Shown one piece after another: positions 26,307-35,134 of a DNA stretch of 64,000 nt. The notes under the pieces are model-generated. The model was not told the origin of the DNA and ran no database searches. It worked only from the letters and a program-made list of their open reading frames with translations. The translations under genes and the position numbers were made by a program. Source of the DNA: Cohaesibacter marisflavi (lineage in GTDB: Bacteria > Pseudomonadota > Alphaproteobacteria > Rhizobiales > Cohaesibacteraceae); NCBI RefSeq assembly GCF_900115225.1, contig NZ_FOVR01000011.1, forward strand, positions 62,001 to 126,000, given 5' to 3'. Every line of letters starts with the position of its first letter. Within the stretch, counting starts at the first letter, position 1.

Positions 26307-29099
26307 ATGACCTTATATACAGACTATCTAGACGAAATCGAAACTCGCAAGATTCAAGGGTTGCACCCCAAGCCTATTGATGATGCCGCTCTCTTGAATG
26401 AGATTATTGCGCAGATCAAGGACACCGGCAACGAGCACCGGGCCGATTCACTTCACCACTTCATCTATAACACGCTGCCCGGGACCACGAGCGCAGCGGG
26501 GGCAAAAGCGGCCTTTCTTAAAGAGATCATTCTGGGCAATGAAGTCGTTGAGGAAATCACTCCGACTTATGCTTTTGAGCTTCTCTCCCATATGAAGGGT
26601 GGACCGTCGATCGAGGTTCTGCTCGATCTTGCTCTTGGTGATGATGACGCCATTGCCAAGCAGGCCGCCGAAGTGCTGAAAATGCAAGTCTTTCTGTATG
26701 AAGCCGATATGGAACGCCTCGAAAGCGCCTACAAGGCTGGCAATGCGATTGCCAAAGATGTATTGGAGAGCTATGCGAAGGCAGAATTCTTCACCAAGCT
26801 CCCCGATGTGGACGAAGAAGTGGAAGTGGTTACCTATGTCGCCGCCGAAGGCGATATCTCCACCGACCTTCTGTCTCCGGGCAATCAGGCCCATTCCCGC
26901 TCCGACCGCGAACTGCATGGCAAATGCATGATCTCGGAAAAGGCGCAGAAGGAAATCGAAGCGCTGAAGCTGCAGCATCCGCAAAAACGTGTCATGTTGG
27001 TGGCGGAAAAAGGCACCATGGGTGTGGGCTCTTCGCGCATGTCTGGCGTTAACAACGTGGCGCTGTGGACCGGCAAGCCTTCCAGCCCTTATGTGCCTTT
27101 CGTCAATTTCGCTCCGGTGGTTGCAGGCACCAATGGCATTTCGCCGATTTTCCTGACCACGGTCGATGTGACCGGTGGTATTGGTCTTGACCTTAAAAAC
27201 TGGGTCAAGAAGGTTGATCCGGATGGCAAACCGATCCTGAATAATGATGGCAACCCTGTTCTCGAACAGAAATATTCTGTCGAGACGGGCACTGTTCTCA
27301 AGATCAACACCAAAGAGAAGAAGCTTTATAATGAGGATGGCTCTGAGGAGCTGACGGATGTTTCCAGATCTTTTACACCGCAGAAGCTTGAATTCATGAA
27401 GGCTGGCAGCTCCTATGCGATTGTCTTTGGCAAGAAGCTGCAGACATTTGCTGCCGAAACCCTTGGCATTGAAGCACCGACCGTCTTTGCGCCACCCAAG
27501 GAAGTGACCAATGAAGGGCAGGGCCTGACGGCTGTCGAGAAAATCTTCAACAAGAATGCCGTGGGCGTGAACTCCGATTTGCCACTGCTCGCTGGTTCGG
27601 ACGTGCGCGTCAAGGTGAATATCGTCGGCTCGCAGGATACTACGGGCCTGATGACATCGCAGGAACTGGAAGCCATGGCGGCAACCGTGATCTCGCCAAC
27701 GCTGGACGGGGCCTATCAGTCTGGCTGTCATACAGCGTCTGTTTGGGATCTCAAGGCGCAGGCGAATATTCCGCGGCTCATGAAATTCATGAATGACTTT
27801 GGTCTCATCACCGGTCGTGACCCGAAAGACGTCTATCCGCCGCTGACGGACGTCATTCACAAGATGCTGAACGATCTGACCGTTGATGACTGGGACATTA
27901 TTATCGGTGGCGACAGTCATACCCGCATGTCAAAGGGTGTTGCCTTCGGGGCCGACTCAGGCACCGTTGCATTGGCTCTGGCCACGGGCGAAGCCTCCAT
28001 GCCTATTCCGGAATCCGTCAAGGTGACCTTCAAGGGCACTATGGCTGATTATATGGATTTCCGTGATGTGGTGCATGCAACTCAGGCGCAGATGCTCAAA
28101 CAGCATGGAGACAATGTCTTCCAGGGCCGAGTGATTGAAGTGCATATCGGCACACTGTTGGCTGACCAGGCCTTCACCTTCACTGACTGGACCGCAGAAA
28201 TGAAAGCCAAGGCTTCCATCTGTATCTCCAACGATGAAACCCTGATCGGGTCGCTTGAACTGGCCAAGAGCCGCATTCAGGTAATGATCGACAAGGGCAT
28301 GGACAATGAGAAGAAGGTTCTGCAGGGTCTGATCGACAAGGCGAACAAACGCATTGACGAGATCAAGTCTGGTGAGAAACCGGCTCTGCGTCCTGACGAC
28401 AATGCGCAATATTTCGCAGAAGTCGTGGTTGATCTGGACGAGATCGTCGAGCCGATGATTGCCGATCCAGATGTCAACAATGCCGACGTTTCCAAGCGCT
28501 ATACCCATGATACGATCCGTCCGATCTCCTACTATCATGCAGAGAAGAAGGTTGATCTGGGCTTTGTCGGGTCTTGCATGGTGCATAAGGGGGACATGAA
28601 AATCGTTGCCAAGATGCTGCGCAATCTCGAGGCTGCCAAAGGCAAGGTCGAGTTCAAGGCGCCGCTCGTTGTTGCCGCACCGACCTACAACATCATTGAT
28701 GAGCTGAAGGAAGAAGGCGACTGGGACGTGCTTCAGAAATATTCAGGCTTTGAATTTGATGATCTGGCACCAAAGAGCGCTGCGCGTACCGAATATGAGA
28801 ATATTCTCTATCTGGAGCGTCCGGGCTGTAACCTCTGCATGGGTAACCAAGAAAAAGCCGAGAAGGGCGATACCGTTCTGGCAACCTCCACACGCCTCTT
28901 CCAGGGTCGTGTTGTGGAAGACAGCGAAGAGAAGAGGGGGGAATCCCTGCTGGCCTCTACGCCGGTTGTCGTTCTCTCTGCAATCCTTGGCCGCACCCCA
29001 ACCCTTGAGGAATACAAAACCGCGGTTGAAGGCATCGACCTGACCAAGTTTGCTCCTCCGAAGGAGATACCGGGAACCACACGGTCCGTGCATTTCTAG
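26307..29099 (+). CDS. acnB: AcnB-type aconitate hydratase / 2-methylisocitrate dehydratase
   Basis: A 930-residue aconitase of the AcnB family, recognised by its N-terminal HEAT-like helical domain (about 1-165) and the swivel domain that precedes the catalytic core, the reverse of AcnA order. The three [4Fe-4S] ligands are Cys757 (GSCMVHKG), Cys841 and Cys844 (GCNLCMGN). GGDSHTRMSKGVAFGADSG is the conserved substrate-site block. It converts citrate to isocitrate in the TCA cycle and may serve the methylcitrate cycle. It is longer than E. coli AcnB (865), with an insertion around residues 300-400. It lies divergent from ccmA and ends at a hairpin terminator. Confidence 0.92.
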   Translation: MTLYTDYLDEIETRKIQGLHPKPIDDAALLNEIIAQIKDTGNEHRADSLHHFIYNTLPGTTSAAGAKAAFLKEIILGNEVVEEITPTYAFELLSHMKGGPSIEVLLDLALGDDDAIAKQAAEVLKMQVFLYEADMERLESAYKAGNAIAKDVLESYAKAEFFTKLPDVDEEVEVVTYVAAEGDISTDLLSPGNQAHSRSDRELHGKCMISEKAQKEIEALKLQHPQKRVMLVAEKGTMGVGSSRMSGVNNVALWTGKPSSPYVPFVNFAPVVAGTNGISPIFLTTVDVTGGIGLDLKNWVKKVDPDGKPILNNDGNPVLEQKYSVETGTVLKINTKEKKLYNEDGSEELTDVSRSFTPQKLEFMKAGSSYAIVFGKKLQTFAAETLGIEAPTVFAPPKEVTNEGQGLTAVEKIFNKNAVGVNSDLPLLAGSDVRVKVNIVGSQDTTGLMTSQELEAMAATVISPTLDGAYQSGCHTASVWDLKAQANIPRLMKFMNDFGLITGRDPKDVYPPLTDVIHKMLNDLTVDDWDIIIGGDSHTRMSKGVAFGADSGTVALALATGEASMPIPESVKVTFKGTMADYMDFRDVVHATQAQMLKQHGDNVFQGRVIEVHIGTLLADQAFTFTDWTAEMKAKASICISNDETLIGSLELAKSRIQVMIDKGMDNEKKVLQGLIDKANKRIDEIKSGEKPALRPDDNAQYFAEVVVDLDEIVEPMIADPDVNNADVSKRYTHDTIRPISYYHAEKKVDLGFVGSCMVHKGDMKIVAKMLRNLEAAKGKVEFKAPLVVAAPTYNIIDELKEEGDWDVLQKYSGFEFDDLAPKSAARTEYENILYLERPGCNLCMGNQEKAEKGDTVLATSTRLFQGRVVEDSEEKRGESLLASTPVVVLSAILGRTPTLEEYKTAVEGIDLTKFAPPKEIPGTTRSVHF

Positions 29100-29125
29100 G
29101 ATCAATCGGCTGAGCTTTGCTCTTC

Positions 29126-29169
29126 TTGATATCGAATTAAGAGCCCGTTGATATCGAATTAAGAGCCCG
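29126..29169 (+). repeat. tandem 22-bp perfect direct repeat
   Basis: Two abutting identical copies (29126-29147 and 29148-29169), each beginning TTGATATCGAATT and ending GAGCCCG. The second copy supplies the outer part of the 5' arm of the acnB terminator, so the event duplicated part of that arm. Confidence 0.9.
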
Positions 29170-29195
29170 GCGTTCGAAAGAGCGTCGGGCTTTTT
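29163..29195 (+). terminator. intrinsic terminator of acnB
   Basis: GCCCGGCG and CGTCGGGC pair over 8 bp (one G-T) around a ten-base loop, followed by five Ts. Its 5' arm overlaps the second copy of the tandem repeat. Confidence 0.8.
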
Positions 29196-29420
29196 GCTTG
29201 CTTGACTGTGAAGGTGGGGGCGCTTATCCAGGATATATTGATGGATACAGGAGTTTTGATGTCCCGCTAAAAAGGGAAGCCGCAGATGCTTCCAATTGCA
29301 TGAACCGTGTGAGACCTGCGGCGCGTTGCGCCAGCAGTCACTGTTTGTGCGACCATTTTTAGCGAAGCAATGAAACCGGAACGGCACCAGCCTTTCCGGA
29401 CGAAAACTGGATATCACATC

Positions 29421-29852
29421 ATGATCCGGACATTTACATCTGAAGACACCGACGCCGTGATTGCCATCTGGCAATCTGCCAGCGAACTGGCGCATTCCTT
29501 TCTTCCTGCCGACTTTATGATCGAGGCCGAGCGGTTGACCCGAGAGGTCTATCTCCCGCAAGCCGAGACATGGGTCTTTGTGCGCGATGGCGCAATTGTC
29601 GGCTTTATCGGACTGATCGACGCCTATATAGGCGGACTGTTTGTCGACCCCTCTCATCATGGCGAGGGCATAGGGCGGGCGCTTGTCGATAAGGCTGTGG
29701 CAGAGAAGGGATCCTTGACGATTGAGGTCTTTGTCGACAACGCTATCGGACGGCGCTTTTACACAGCCTATGGCTTCACCGGCGATAAGCAGGTGAGTGA
29801 CCCGCATTCGGGTTTTCCGTTGTTACAGCTCACCTATGAGGTGACAGCTTAA
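29421..29852 (+). CDS. GNAT family N-acetyltransferase
   Basis: A 143-residue GNAT enzyme expected to move an acetyl group from acetyl-CoA to an amine. The acetyl-CoA-binding motif A is GGLFVDPSHHGEGIGRALVDKA. The later EVFVDNAIGRRFYTAYGF is the C-terminal half of the fold. The pattern is close to the YjaB/PA4866-like group. The substrate is unknown. I use the ATG at 29421 because MIRTFTSED is the normal N-terminus; the frame is open 17 codons further upstream (29370), and neither start has a strong ribosome site. The gap between acnB and this gene (29196-29420) shows nothing else. Confidence 0.8.
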   Translation: MIRTFTSEDTDAVIAIWQSASELAHSFLPADFMIEAERLTREVYLPQAETWVFVRDGAIVGFIGLIDAYIGGLFVDPSHHGEGIGRALVDKAVAEKGSLTIEVFVDNAIGRRFYTAYGFTGDKQVSDPHSGFPLLQLTYEVTA

Positions 29853-29955
29853 CGAAACAGCCCGGCGCCACTGCGCGCCGGATTTTTTCTTGCGCTGGTT
29901 GCCGCTTTTCTGTCAGACTGATAAAAAAGAATATCCTTCCAAATCGAGTTTTCCC

Positions 29956-30807
29956 ATGTCCAACATCGTTCCACCCGCTGATGCAGACGCGCGTCGCGCG
30001 ATCAAACCCGTTATTTGCTATCCGACCGAGACCTTGCCCAAGCCGGATATCGGGCTTTATCAGGCTGCTTTTGAGGGGGCCGAGAAGATTGATGAAGTCA
30101 TCATTCCGGCGCGAGATGCTGCCAGCATTGAGGTGCCTGCAGGGCATCTGCTGCGCATCATCTGTCCGGAAGGGCCGCAGGTGGGGGATCTTGATCTCTT
30201 CAACAGCGGCAATCTCGACGAGCGTTTTTATTCAGGCAAGACCCGCGCGCTGCATGGAACCCATGTGAGCATTGGTGATCAGCTCTGGTCGAGCTTTCCC
30301 TATATGCGGCCGATGGCGACCGTTATGGAAGACACGCTGGCATGGTATGGCATCGATGAATATGGTGGCTCGGTGCATGACGTGATTGGTACGCGCTGTG
30401 ATCCCTATACGGGGCGTGTGCTCAACGGGGTGGATTATCACTATTGTTGCCATTCGAATCTGACGCGCGCTTTGGCGCGGGCGCGCGGGCTCAGCCTGCC
30501 TGAAGCTGAGAAATATGTACATGATGTGCTCAATGTCTTCATGTGCACCGGCTTTACGCGGGATACGGGGCAATATTTCATGAAGGCCAGCCCGGTGCGG
30601 CCCGGCGATACTCTGGGGCTGTTTGCCGAGATTGATCTTTTGGCAGTGCAGAGTGCCTGTCCGGGCGGGGATTGCTCATCAGAACATTCCAGTGATGCGG
30701 CACAATGCTATCCCTTGAAGATGGAAGTCTATAAGCCTGCTGCGGGAAGCCTGGAGGGCTGGCAAAGCCCTGCTGTGAATGCTTATGATGGCAGTCACGG
30801 CTGCTGA
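29956..30807 (+). CDS. DUF1989 (urea carboxylase-associated family) protein
   Basis: A 283-residue protein of the DUF1989 family. Recognisable parts are EVPAGHLLRIICPEGPQVGDLDLFN, then RTRALHGTHVSIGDQLWSSF-like sequence, and the Cys/His-rich segments HYCCHSN and CPGGDCSSEH, which suggest a bound metal. Members occur beside urea carboxylase/allophanate hydrolase or guanidine genes and are often called urea amidolyase-associated. Neither partner lies in this window, so its role here is open. The start ATG at 29956 follows the unrelated end of the GNAT gene. It converges on the EamA gene with a 10-base gap. Confidence 0.8.
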   Translation: MSNIVPPADADARRAIKPVICYPTETLPKPDIGLYQAAFEGAEKIDEVIIPARDAASIEVPAGHLLRIICPEGPQVGDLDLFNSGNLDERFYSGKTRALHGTHVSIGDQLWSSFPYMRPMATVMEDTLAWYGIDEYGGSVHDVIGTRCDPYTGRVLNGVDYHYCCHSNLTRALARARGLSLPEAEKYVHDVLNVFMCTGFTRDTGQYFMKASPVRPGDTLGLFAEIDLLAVQSACPGGDCSSEHSSDAAQCYPLKMEVYKPAAGSLEGWQSPAVNAYDGSHGC

Positions 30808-30817
30808 AGGTTTGAGC

Positions 30818-31252
30818 TTAGAAAAGGGCAACGAGCACGGCTCCTGTGGCGATGAAGCCAACGCCGAGCCAGCCACCAATGGAGAGCTGTTCGCCAAGGA
30901 AGAGGGCGCCGAAGATGGCAACGAGCACAACGCTCATTTTGTCTATGGGGGCAACCTGAGAGGCTTGTCCGATTTTGAGGGCGCGGAAATAGCAAATCCA
31001 TGATGCGCCTGTGGCCAGACCGGAAAGGACCAGAAAGAGGATTGATTTTGACGATAGGCTGGAAAGGCTGTCCCAGCCGCCTGTCGCACTGAGCATGGCT
31101 GCCAGAGCGAACAGAATAACGATCGTGCGTATGAAGGTTGCGAAATCCGACCCAATACCGGATACGCCGACCTTGGCAAAAATGGCCGTTAATGCAGCAA
31201 AGCAGGCCGAAAGAATGGCCCAGAACTGCCATGAAAGGATTAGATTTCTCAT
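30818..31252 (-). CDS. half-size EamA/DMT family transporter
   Basis: A 144-residue membrane protein with five hydrophobic segments, corresponding to a single EamA domain (drug/metabolite transporter superfamily); full-size members have two. ASWICYFRALKIGQASQVAPIDKMSVVLVAIF is the EamA hallmark. Half-size members are believed to act as dimers. The start is ATG 31252 with GAGGAAAC upstream; the frame extends 27 codons further without support. The substrate is unknown. Confidence 0.82.
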   Translation of the reverse strand: MRNLILSWQFWAILSACFAALTAIFAKVGVSGIGSDFATFIRTIVILFALAAMLSATGGWDSLSSLSSKSILFLVLSGLATGASWICYFRALKIGQASQVAPIDKMSVVLVAIFGALFLGEQLSIGGWLGVGFIATGAVLVALF

Positions 31253-31381
31253 TGTTTCCTCGTGCTCGCCAGAGGACGAACGGATTCGAGTTTGAAAGAG
31301 TGAAATTTTGTGACCTCTCCCACGCTTTGGCAAGAGCCAAGTCGGGGTGGCGCAATGACGTTTGAACGTTGGAGGGAAGAT

Positions 31382-32410
31382 ATGATTTATACTGCATCTG
31401 ATAAACGCTATGACACCATGCCTTACCGTCGGTGTGGCAAATCAGGACTCAAGTTGCCAGCGGTTTCGCTGGGGCTCTGGAACAACTTTGGCTATGACAC
31501 ACCGCATTTCACTAAGCAGGAAATGTGTCGGACCGCATTTGATCTGGGCATTACCCATTTCGACCTGGCCAACAATTATGGCCCGCCTGCTGGTGCTGCC
31601 GAAGAAGCCTTCGGTGACATTCTCAAGACCGACTTCAAACCCTATCGCGATGAAATGATCATTTCTTCAAAGGCGGGCTATGACATGTGGCCGGGGCCTT
31701 ATGGGGAATGGGGTAGCAGGAAATATCTGATCGCGTCCTGCGATCAATCCCTCAAGCGTATGGGGCTCGACTATGTCGACATTTTCTATTCCCACCGCTT
31801 CGATCCCAATACGCCGTTGGAAGAAACCATGGGGGCGCTAGATACGCTGGTGCGTCAGGGCAAGGCGCTCTATGTGGGCATTTCGTCCTACAATTCCCAG
31901 CGAACGCGGGAAGCGGTCAAGATTCTCAATGAACTTGGTACGCCGTGCCTTATCCATCAGCCGAGCTATAATATGCTCAACCGCTGGGTTGAACGCGATG
32001 GTCTGAAGGATACGCTCAAGGAGCTCGGTGTGGGCTCGATTGCCTTTACGCCATTGGCTCAGGGCATGTTGTCCAACAAATATCTCAACGGTATTCCGGC
32101 TGATTCGCGTGCTGCTTCCGGTCGTTTTCTCAAAAAGGAAATGATCACGGATCGCGCTGTCGAGCATCTCAAGAAGCTCAATGAGATTGCCGCTCGTCGC
32201 GGTCAGACGTTGGCGCAGATGGCGATTGCGTGGGTGCTGCGTGATGAGGGTATTACCACGGCACTGATCGGGGCGTCTCGTGCGTCGCAGATCGTTGACT
32301 GCGCAGGTGCGGTAGCGAATCTTGATTTCACAGCGGAAGAACTGGCTGAGATTGATCTTTATGCGCAGGATGAGGACATCAATATCTGGAAGAAATCATC
32401 CGATCTGTGA
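31382..32410 (+). CDS. gpr: aldo/keto reductase, L-glyceraldehyde 3-phosphate reductase type
   Basis: A 342-residue AKR14-type enzyme matching E. coli YghZ (Gpr), which reduces L-glyceraldehyde 3-phosphate and methylglyoxal with NADPH. The N-terminus MIYTASDKRYDTMPYRRCGKSGLKLP is diagnostic. Asp and Tyr of the tetrad are in HFDLANNYGPP, Lys in SSKAGYDMWPGPYGEWGSRKY and His in FYSHRFD. The distal motif LIGASRASQI binds the cofactor phosphate. ATG 31382 follows GGAGGGAAG. It ends at a terminator shared with the convergent DUF1674 gene. Confidence 0.9.
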   Translation: MIYTASDKRYDTMPYRRCGKSGLKLPAVSLGLWNNFGYDTPHFTKQEMCRTAFDLGITHFDLANNYGPPAGAAEEAFGDILKTDFKPYRDEMIISSKAGYDMWPGPYGEWGSRKYLIASCDQSLKRMGLDYVDIFYSHRFDPNTPLEETMGALDTLVRQGKALYVGISSYNSQRTREAVKILNELGTPCLIHQPSYNMLNRWVERDGLKDTLKELGVGSIAFTPLAQGMLSNKYLNGIPADSRAASGRFLKKEMITDRAVEHLKKLNEIAARRGQTLAQMAIAWVLRDEGITTALIGASRASQIVDCAGAVANLDFTAEELAEIDLYAQDEDINIWKKSSDL

Positions 32411-32444
32411 TTGACCCGGTCTTTGTGGCTTATTGAAAAACGAA

Positions 32445-32477
32445 AAAAGGGCGAGCGGCCAAGCCGTTCGCCCTTTT
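32445..32477. terminator. bidirectional intrinsic terminator
   Basis: GGGCGAGCGGC and GCCGTTCGCCC form an 11-bp stem (one G-T) with a three-base loop, with A and T runs on either side. It separates the convergent gpr and DUF1674 genes. Confidence 0.85.
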
Positions 32478-32498
32478 GTTGATCGCTGTGTGATCGTA

Positions 32499-32795
32499 TC
32501 AAAAATCGATGGCACGACCGTCGATTTCATAATCATCATAGCGTGATGGATCGAGACCGCCGCGACCATTGAATTCTTTGGGGCGGTCTGCACTGACTTT
32601 CAGTGCATCGCGTTCCTTGCGGCGCTGTTCCGCTTCCATGAGCGCGCGCTGGGCTGCGGGGGGCAGATCCTCAAACTTGCGGCGTGGTCTTGGCTCTTCT
32701 TTCGGCTTGGCAGTATCGGCGACGCGTTCTTCCGTGCTCTTGAACTGAGGGGAGTCGACGTCAACCGTCTGTCTTTTCGGGGCTTCGTCTGCCAT
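32499..32795 (-). CDS. DUF1674 / SdhAF4-like succinate dehydrogenase assembly protein
   Basis: A 98-residue, highly charged, probably largely disordered protein. The C-terminal part [25 protein letters not shown] is the DUF1674 signature, which is homologous to eukaryotic SDHAF4. That factor binds flavinated SdhA and aids succinate dehydrogenase assembly. No sdh gene is in the window, so the role is by family only. It is transcribed away from htpX, which it faces across about 110 bases. Confidence 0.85.
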   Translation of the reverse strand: MADEAPKRQTVDVDSPQFKSTEERVADTAKPKEEPRPRRKFEDLPPAAQRALMEAEQRRKERDALKVSADRPKEFNGRGGLDPSRYDDYEIDGRAIDF

Positions 32796-32904
32796 AAATT
32801 TGCTCCCTTGCTTTCCTATCTTGAAAATGGGTCTCGTGCGGCACCATATAGGATATTATAATGCGATCCAATCGCTGTGCGCCATAAAGAAGGATAGATT
32901 TGGC

Positions 32905-33891
32905 ATGAATTTCTTCCGTACCACATTATTGCTGGCCGCCATGACGGGCCTGTTCATGGCCATCGGCTATTTGCTCGGTGGCTCGGGAGGCATGATGATT
33001 GCCTTCATCTTTGCGCTGGGCATGAATGTGTTCAGCTATTGGAATTCGGATAAGATGGTGCTGCGCATGCACAACGCCATGGAGGTGGATGCGCGTACGG
33101 CTCCTGAATATTACGAGATTGTGCAGAAGCTGGCCCAGTCAGCCGGGCTGCCCATGCCCAAGGTGTATGTCATCAATTCCGATCAGCCCAATGCGTTCGC
33201 CACCGGACGCAGTCCGCAGCATGCTGCTGTTGCTGCCTCGACGGGCCTGCTCAACCGGCTGACCTATGAAGAGGTGGCTGGCGTGATGGCCCATGAGCTG
33301 GCGCATATCAAGAATTACGACATTCTGACCATGACCGTGACGGCGACCTTTGCGGGTGCCATTTCCATGCTCGCCAACTTTGCGATGTTCTTTGGCGGCA
33401 GCAGGGAAAGGGGCGGTATCATCGGCACGATTGCCATCATGATTCTGGCTCCGTTGGCAGCGTCCATCGTGCAGATGGCCATCAGCCGGACGCGGGAATA
33501 TGCGGCCGACAAGACCGGTGCTGAAATCTGCGGTCAGCCCATGTGGCTGGCCACGGCGTTGGCCAAGATTGCCAACGCTGCGGGGCGCACGGCCAATGTA
33601 ACTGCCGAACAGCATCCCGAAACGGCCCATATGTTCATTATCAACCCGCTATCGGGGCAGAAGATGGATAATCTCTTCTCCACCCACCCGGATACGCAGA
33701 ACCGGATCGATGCACTGCAGTCGCTGCAGTCTGAATGGTATGGCGGACAGAGCCCTCTCAAGGTAAGTGGTGGCGGTACGCTCGGAGCTTCCCAGCGTCG
33801 CGGCCAGATGCAACAGGATGCGGGCGCAGACGGCCCTTGGGGGCGCAGTTCTTCCCAGAGGGATGACAATCAGCCCGGGCCTTGGGGCTAG
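32905..33891 (+). CDS. htpX: membrane protease HtpX (M48 family)
   Basis: A 328-residue zinc metalloprotease of the inner membrane. Two N-terminal helices (about 5-45) precede the catalytic HEXXH motif His130-Glu-Leu-Ala-His134. Two more hydrophobic segments (about 143-165 and 172-193) are followed by the third ligand, probably Glu198 in [14 protein letters not shown]. HtpX degrades misfolded membrane proteins in concert with FtsH and is stress induced. The tail (about 290-328) is Gly/Gln/Pro-rich, as in many alphaproteobacterial members. ATG 32905 follows AGAAGGA. Confidence 0.93.
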   Translation: MNFFRTTLLLAAMTGLFMAIGYLLGGSGGMMIAFIFALGMNVFSYWNSDKMVLRMHNAMEVDARTAPEYYEIVQKLAQSAGLPMPKVYVINSDQPNAFATGRSPQHAAVAASTGLLNRLTYEEVAGVMAHELAHIKNYDILTMTVTATFAGAISMLANFAMFFGGSRERGGIIGTIAIMILAPLAASIVQMAISRTREYAADKTGAEICGQPMWLATALAKIANAAGRTANVTAEQHPETAHMFIINPLSGQKMDNLFSTHPDTQNRIDALQSLQSEWYGGQSPLKVSGGGTLGASQRRGQMQQDAGADGPWGRSSSQRDDNQPGPWG

Positions 33892-33941
33892 GGGGAGATT
33901 GGCTGCGTTGCAGCTTGAGACGAATCATTCAGGAGATAGGA

Positions 33942-33968
33942 AGAGCCCGGTTAAGCCGGGCTTTTTTA
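33942..33968 (+). terminator. intrinsic terminator of htpX
   Basis: AGCCCGG and CCGGGCT (7 bp, five-base loop) are followed by five Ts, about 50 bases after the htpX stop. Confidence 0.8.
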
Positions 33969-34156
33969 TGTCTCCGGTATAGGCTGCGCGTTCCATGCAA
34001 CTATGGGGCATTGTGCAACAGGTGGTTTTCCCGTGCTGGACCTTAGGAGGTTTCCATAATTCCTTGAGAGTTGCCATTTCGCGTTTGTTGTCCCCTTTTT
34101 TGCCTTTATTGGCATGTTCTAAACGGGGCTCTACGAAAAAGAAAAAGGAATATTCG

Positions 34157-34498
34157 ATGTTTTTGATCTGGAGAGGCTGGGGCCTTCTGCTTCCTCTTGG
34201 TGTCTTCGCCGGTGCATTTATCGGTTTTCTCGTATCCGGTAGCCTTCTTGGCCCTCAGTCCGGTTTTGCTCCTGTCATTATTTCGCTTTTTGCGACAATC
34301 GGGGCATATGGCGTTGTGGCGCTTCTCGGCCGTACTGATAAGGGCAAAGTGGTTATCGACAAGGATAGTGGAGAGGAGCTTCTCTTGAAGCGGGGCGATA
34401 GCCTGTTTTTCATTCCAGTTCGTTTCTGGTTCTATCTGCTTGTCATTATTACTGTTGTGGCTCTCGGTATCAGCGTCTTTTCTCTGTTCGCTGGCTAA
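34157..34498 (+). CDS. small membrane protein, unknown function
   Basis: A 113-residue protein with three predicted membrane helices (about 8-28, 36-57 and 92-112). A polar loop carries GRTDKGKVVIDKDSGEELLLKRGD between the second and third. I do not recognise the family. ATG 34157 follows AAGGAA; the longer open frame from 33995 has no support in its first 54 codons. The unit is closed by a strong palindromic terminator. Confidence 0.7.
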   Translation: MFLIWRGWGLLLPLGVFAGAFIGFLVSGSLLGPQSGFAPVIISLFATIGAYGVVALLGRTDKGKVVIDKDSGEELLLKRGDSLFFIPVRFWFYLLVIITVVALGISVFSLFAG

Positions 34499-34553
34499 AG
34501 AGATTGTCTGCATTGGTTTTGTGAATATCGATCGCGTAAGCCGTGTGACTTTC

Positions 34554-34581
34554 AAACCCGGATCTAGATCCGGGTTTTTTT
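34554..34581 (+). terminator. intrinsic terminator
   Basis: AAACCCGGATC and GATCCGGGTTT form an 11-bp perfect stem with a two-base centre and a T run of seven. It ends the small membrane protein gene at 34498. Confidence 0.85.
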
Positions 34582-34687
34582 ATTGGCGATTTCGATTGAT
34601 CTATGTTTGATAGAGCGCCTGTAAAGGCAGGAAAGGCTTGTCTGCTCAAGCTGACGCGGCTCTTTTCTGGTAACAATCCGGGTTTAG

Positions 34688-35047
<360 letters not shown>

Positions 35048-35072
35048 CACCGGCTTGGTAAAACCTAATCAT

Positions 35073-35111
35073 AAAAAAGCCGCCTGCGGGGTCTCCCGAG
35101 GCGGCTTTTTT
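35073..35111. terminator. bidirectional intrinsic terminator
   Basis: AAAAAAGCCGCCT pairs with AGGCGGCTTTTTT over 13 bp around a 13-base interior that itself pairs partly. It serves typA (minus) and the DUF6122-like gene (plus). Confidence 0.88.
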
Positions 35112-35134
35112 GATTGCTTTGAAGGGGCGGCCTA

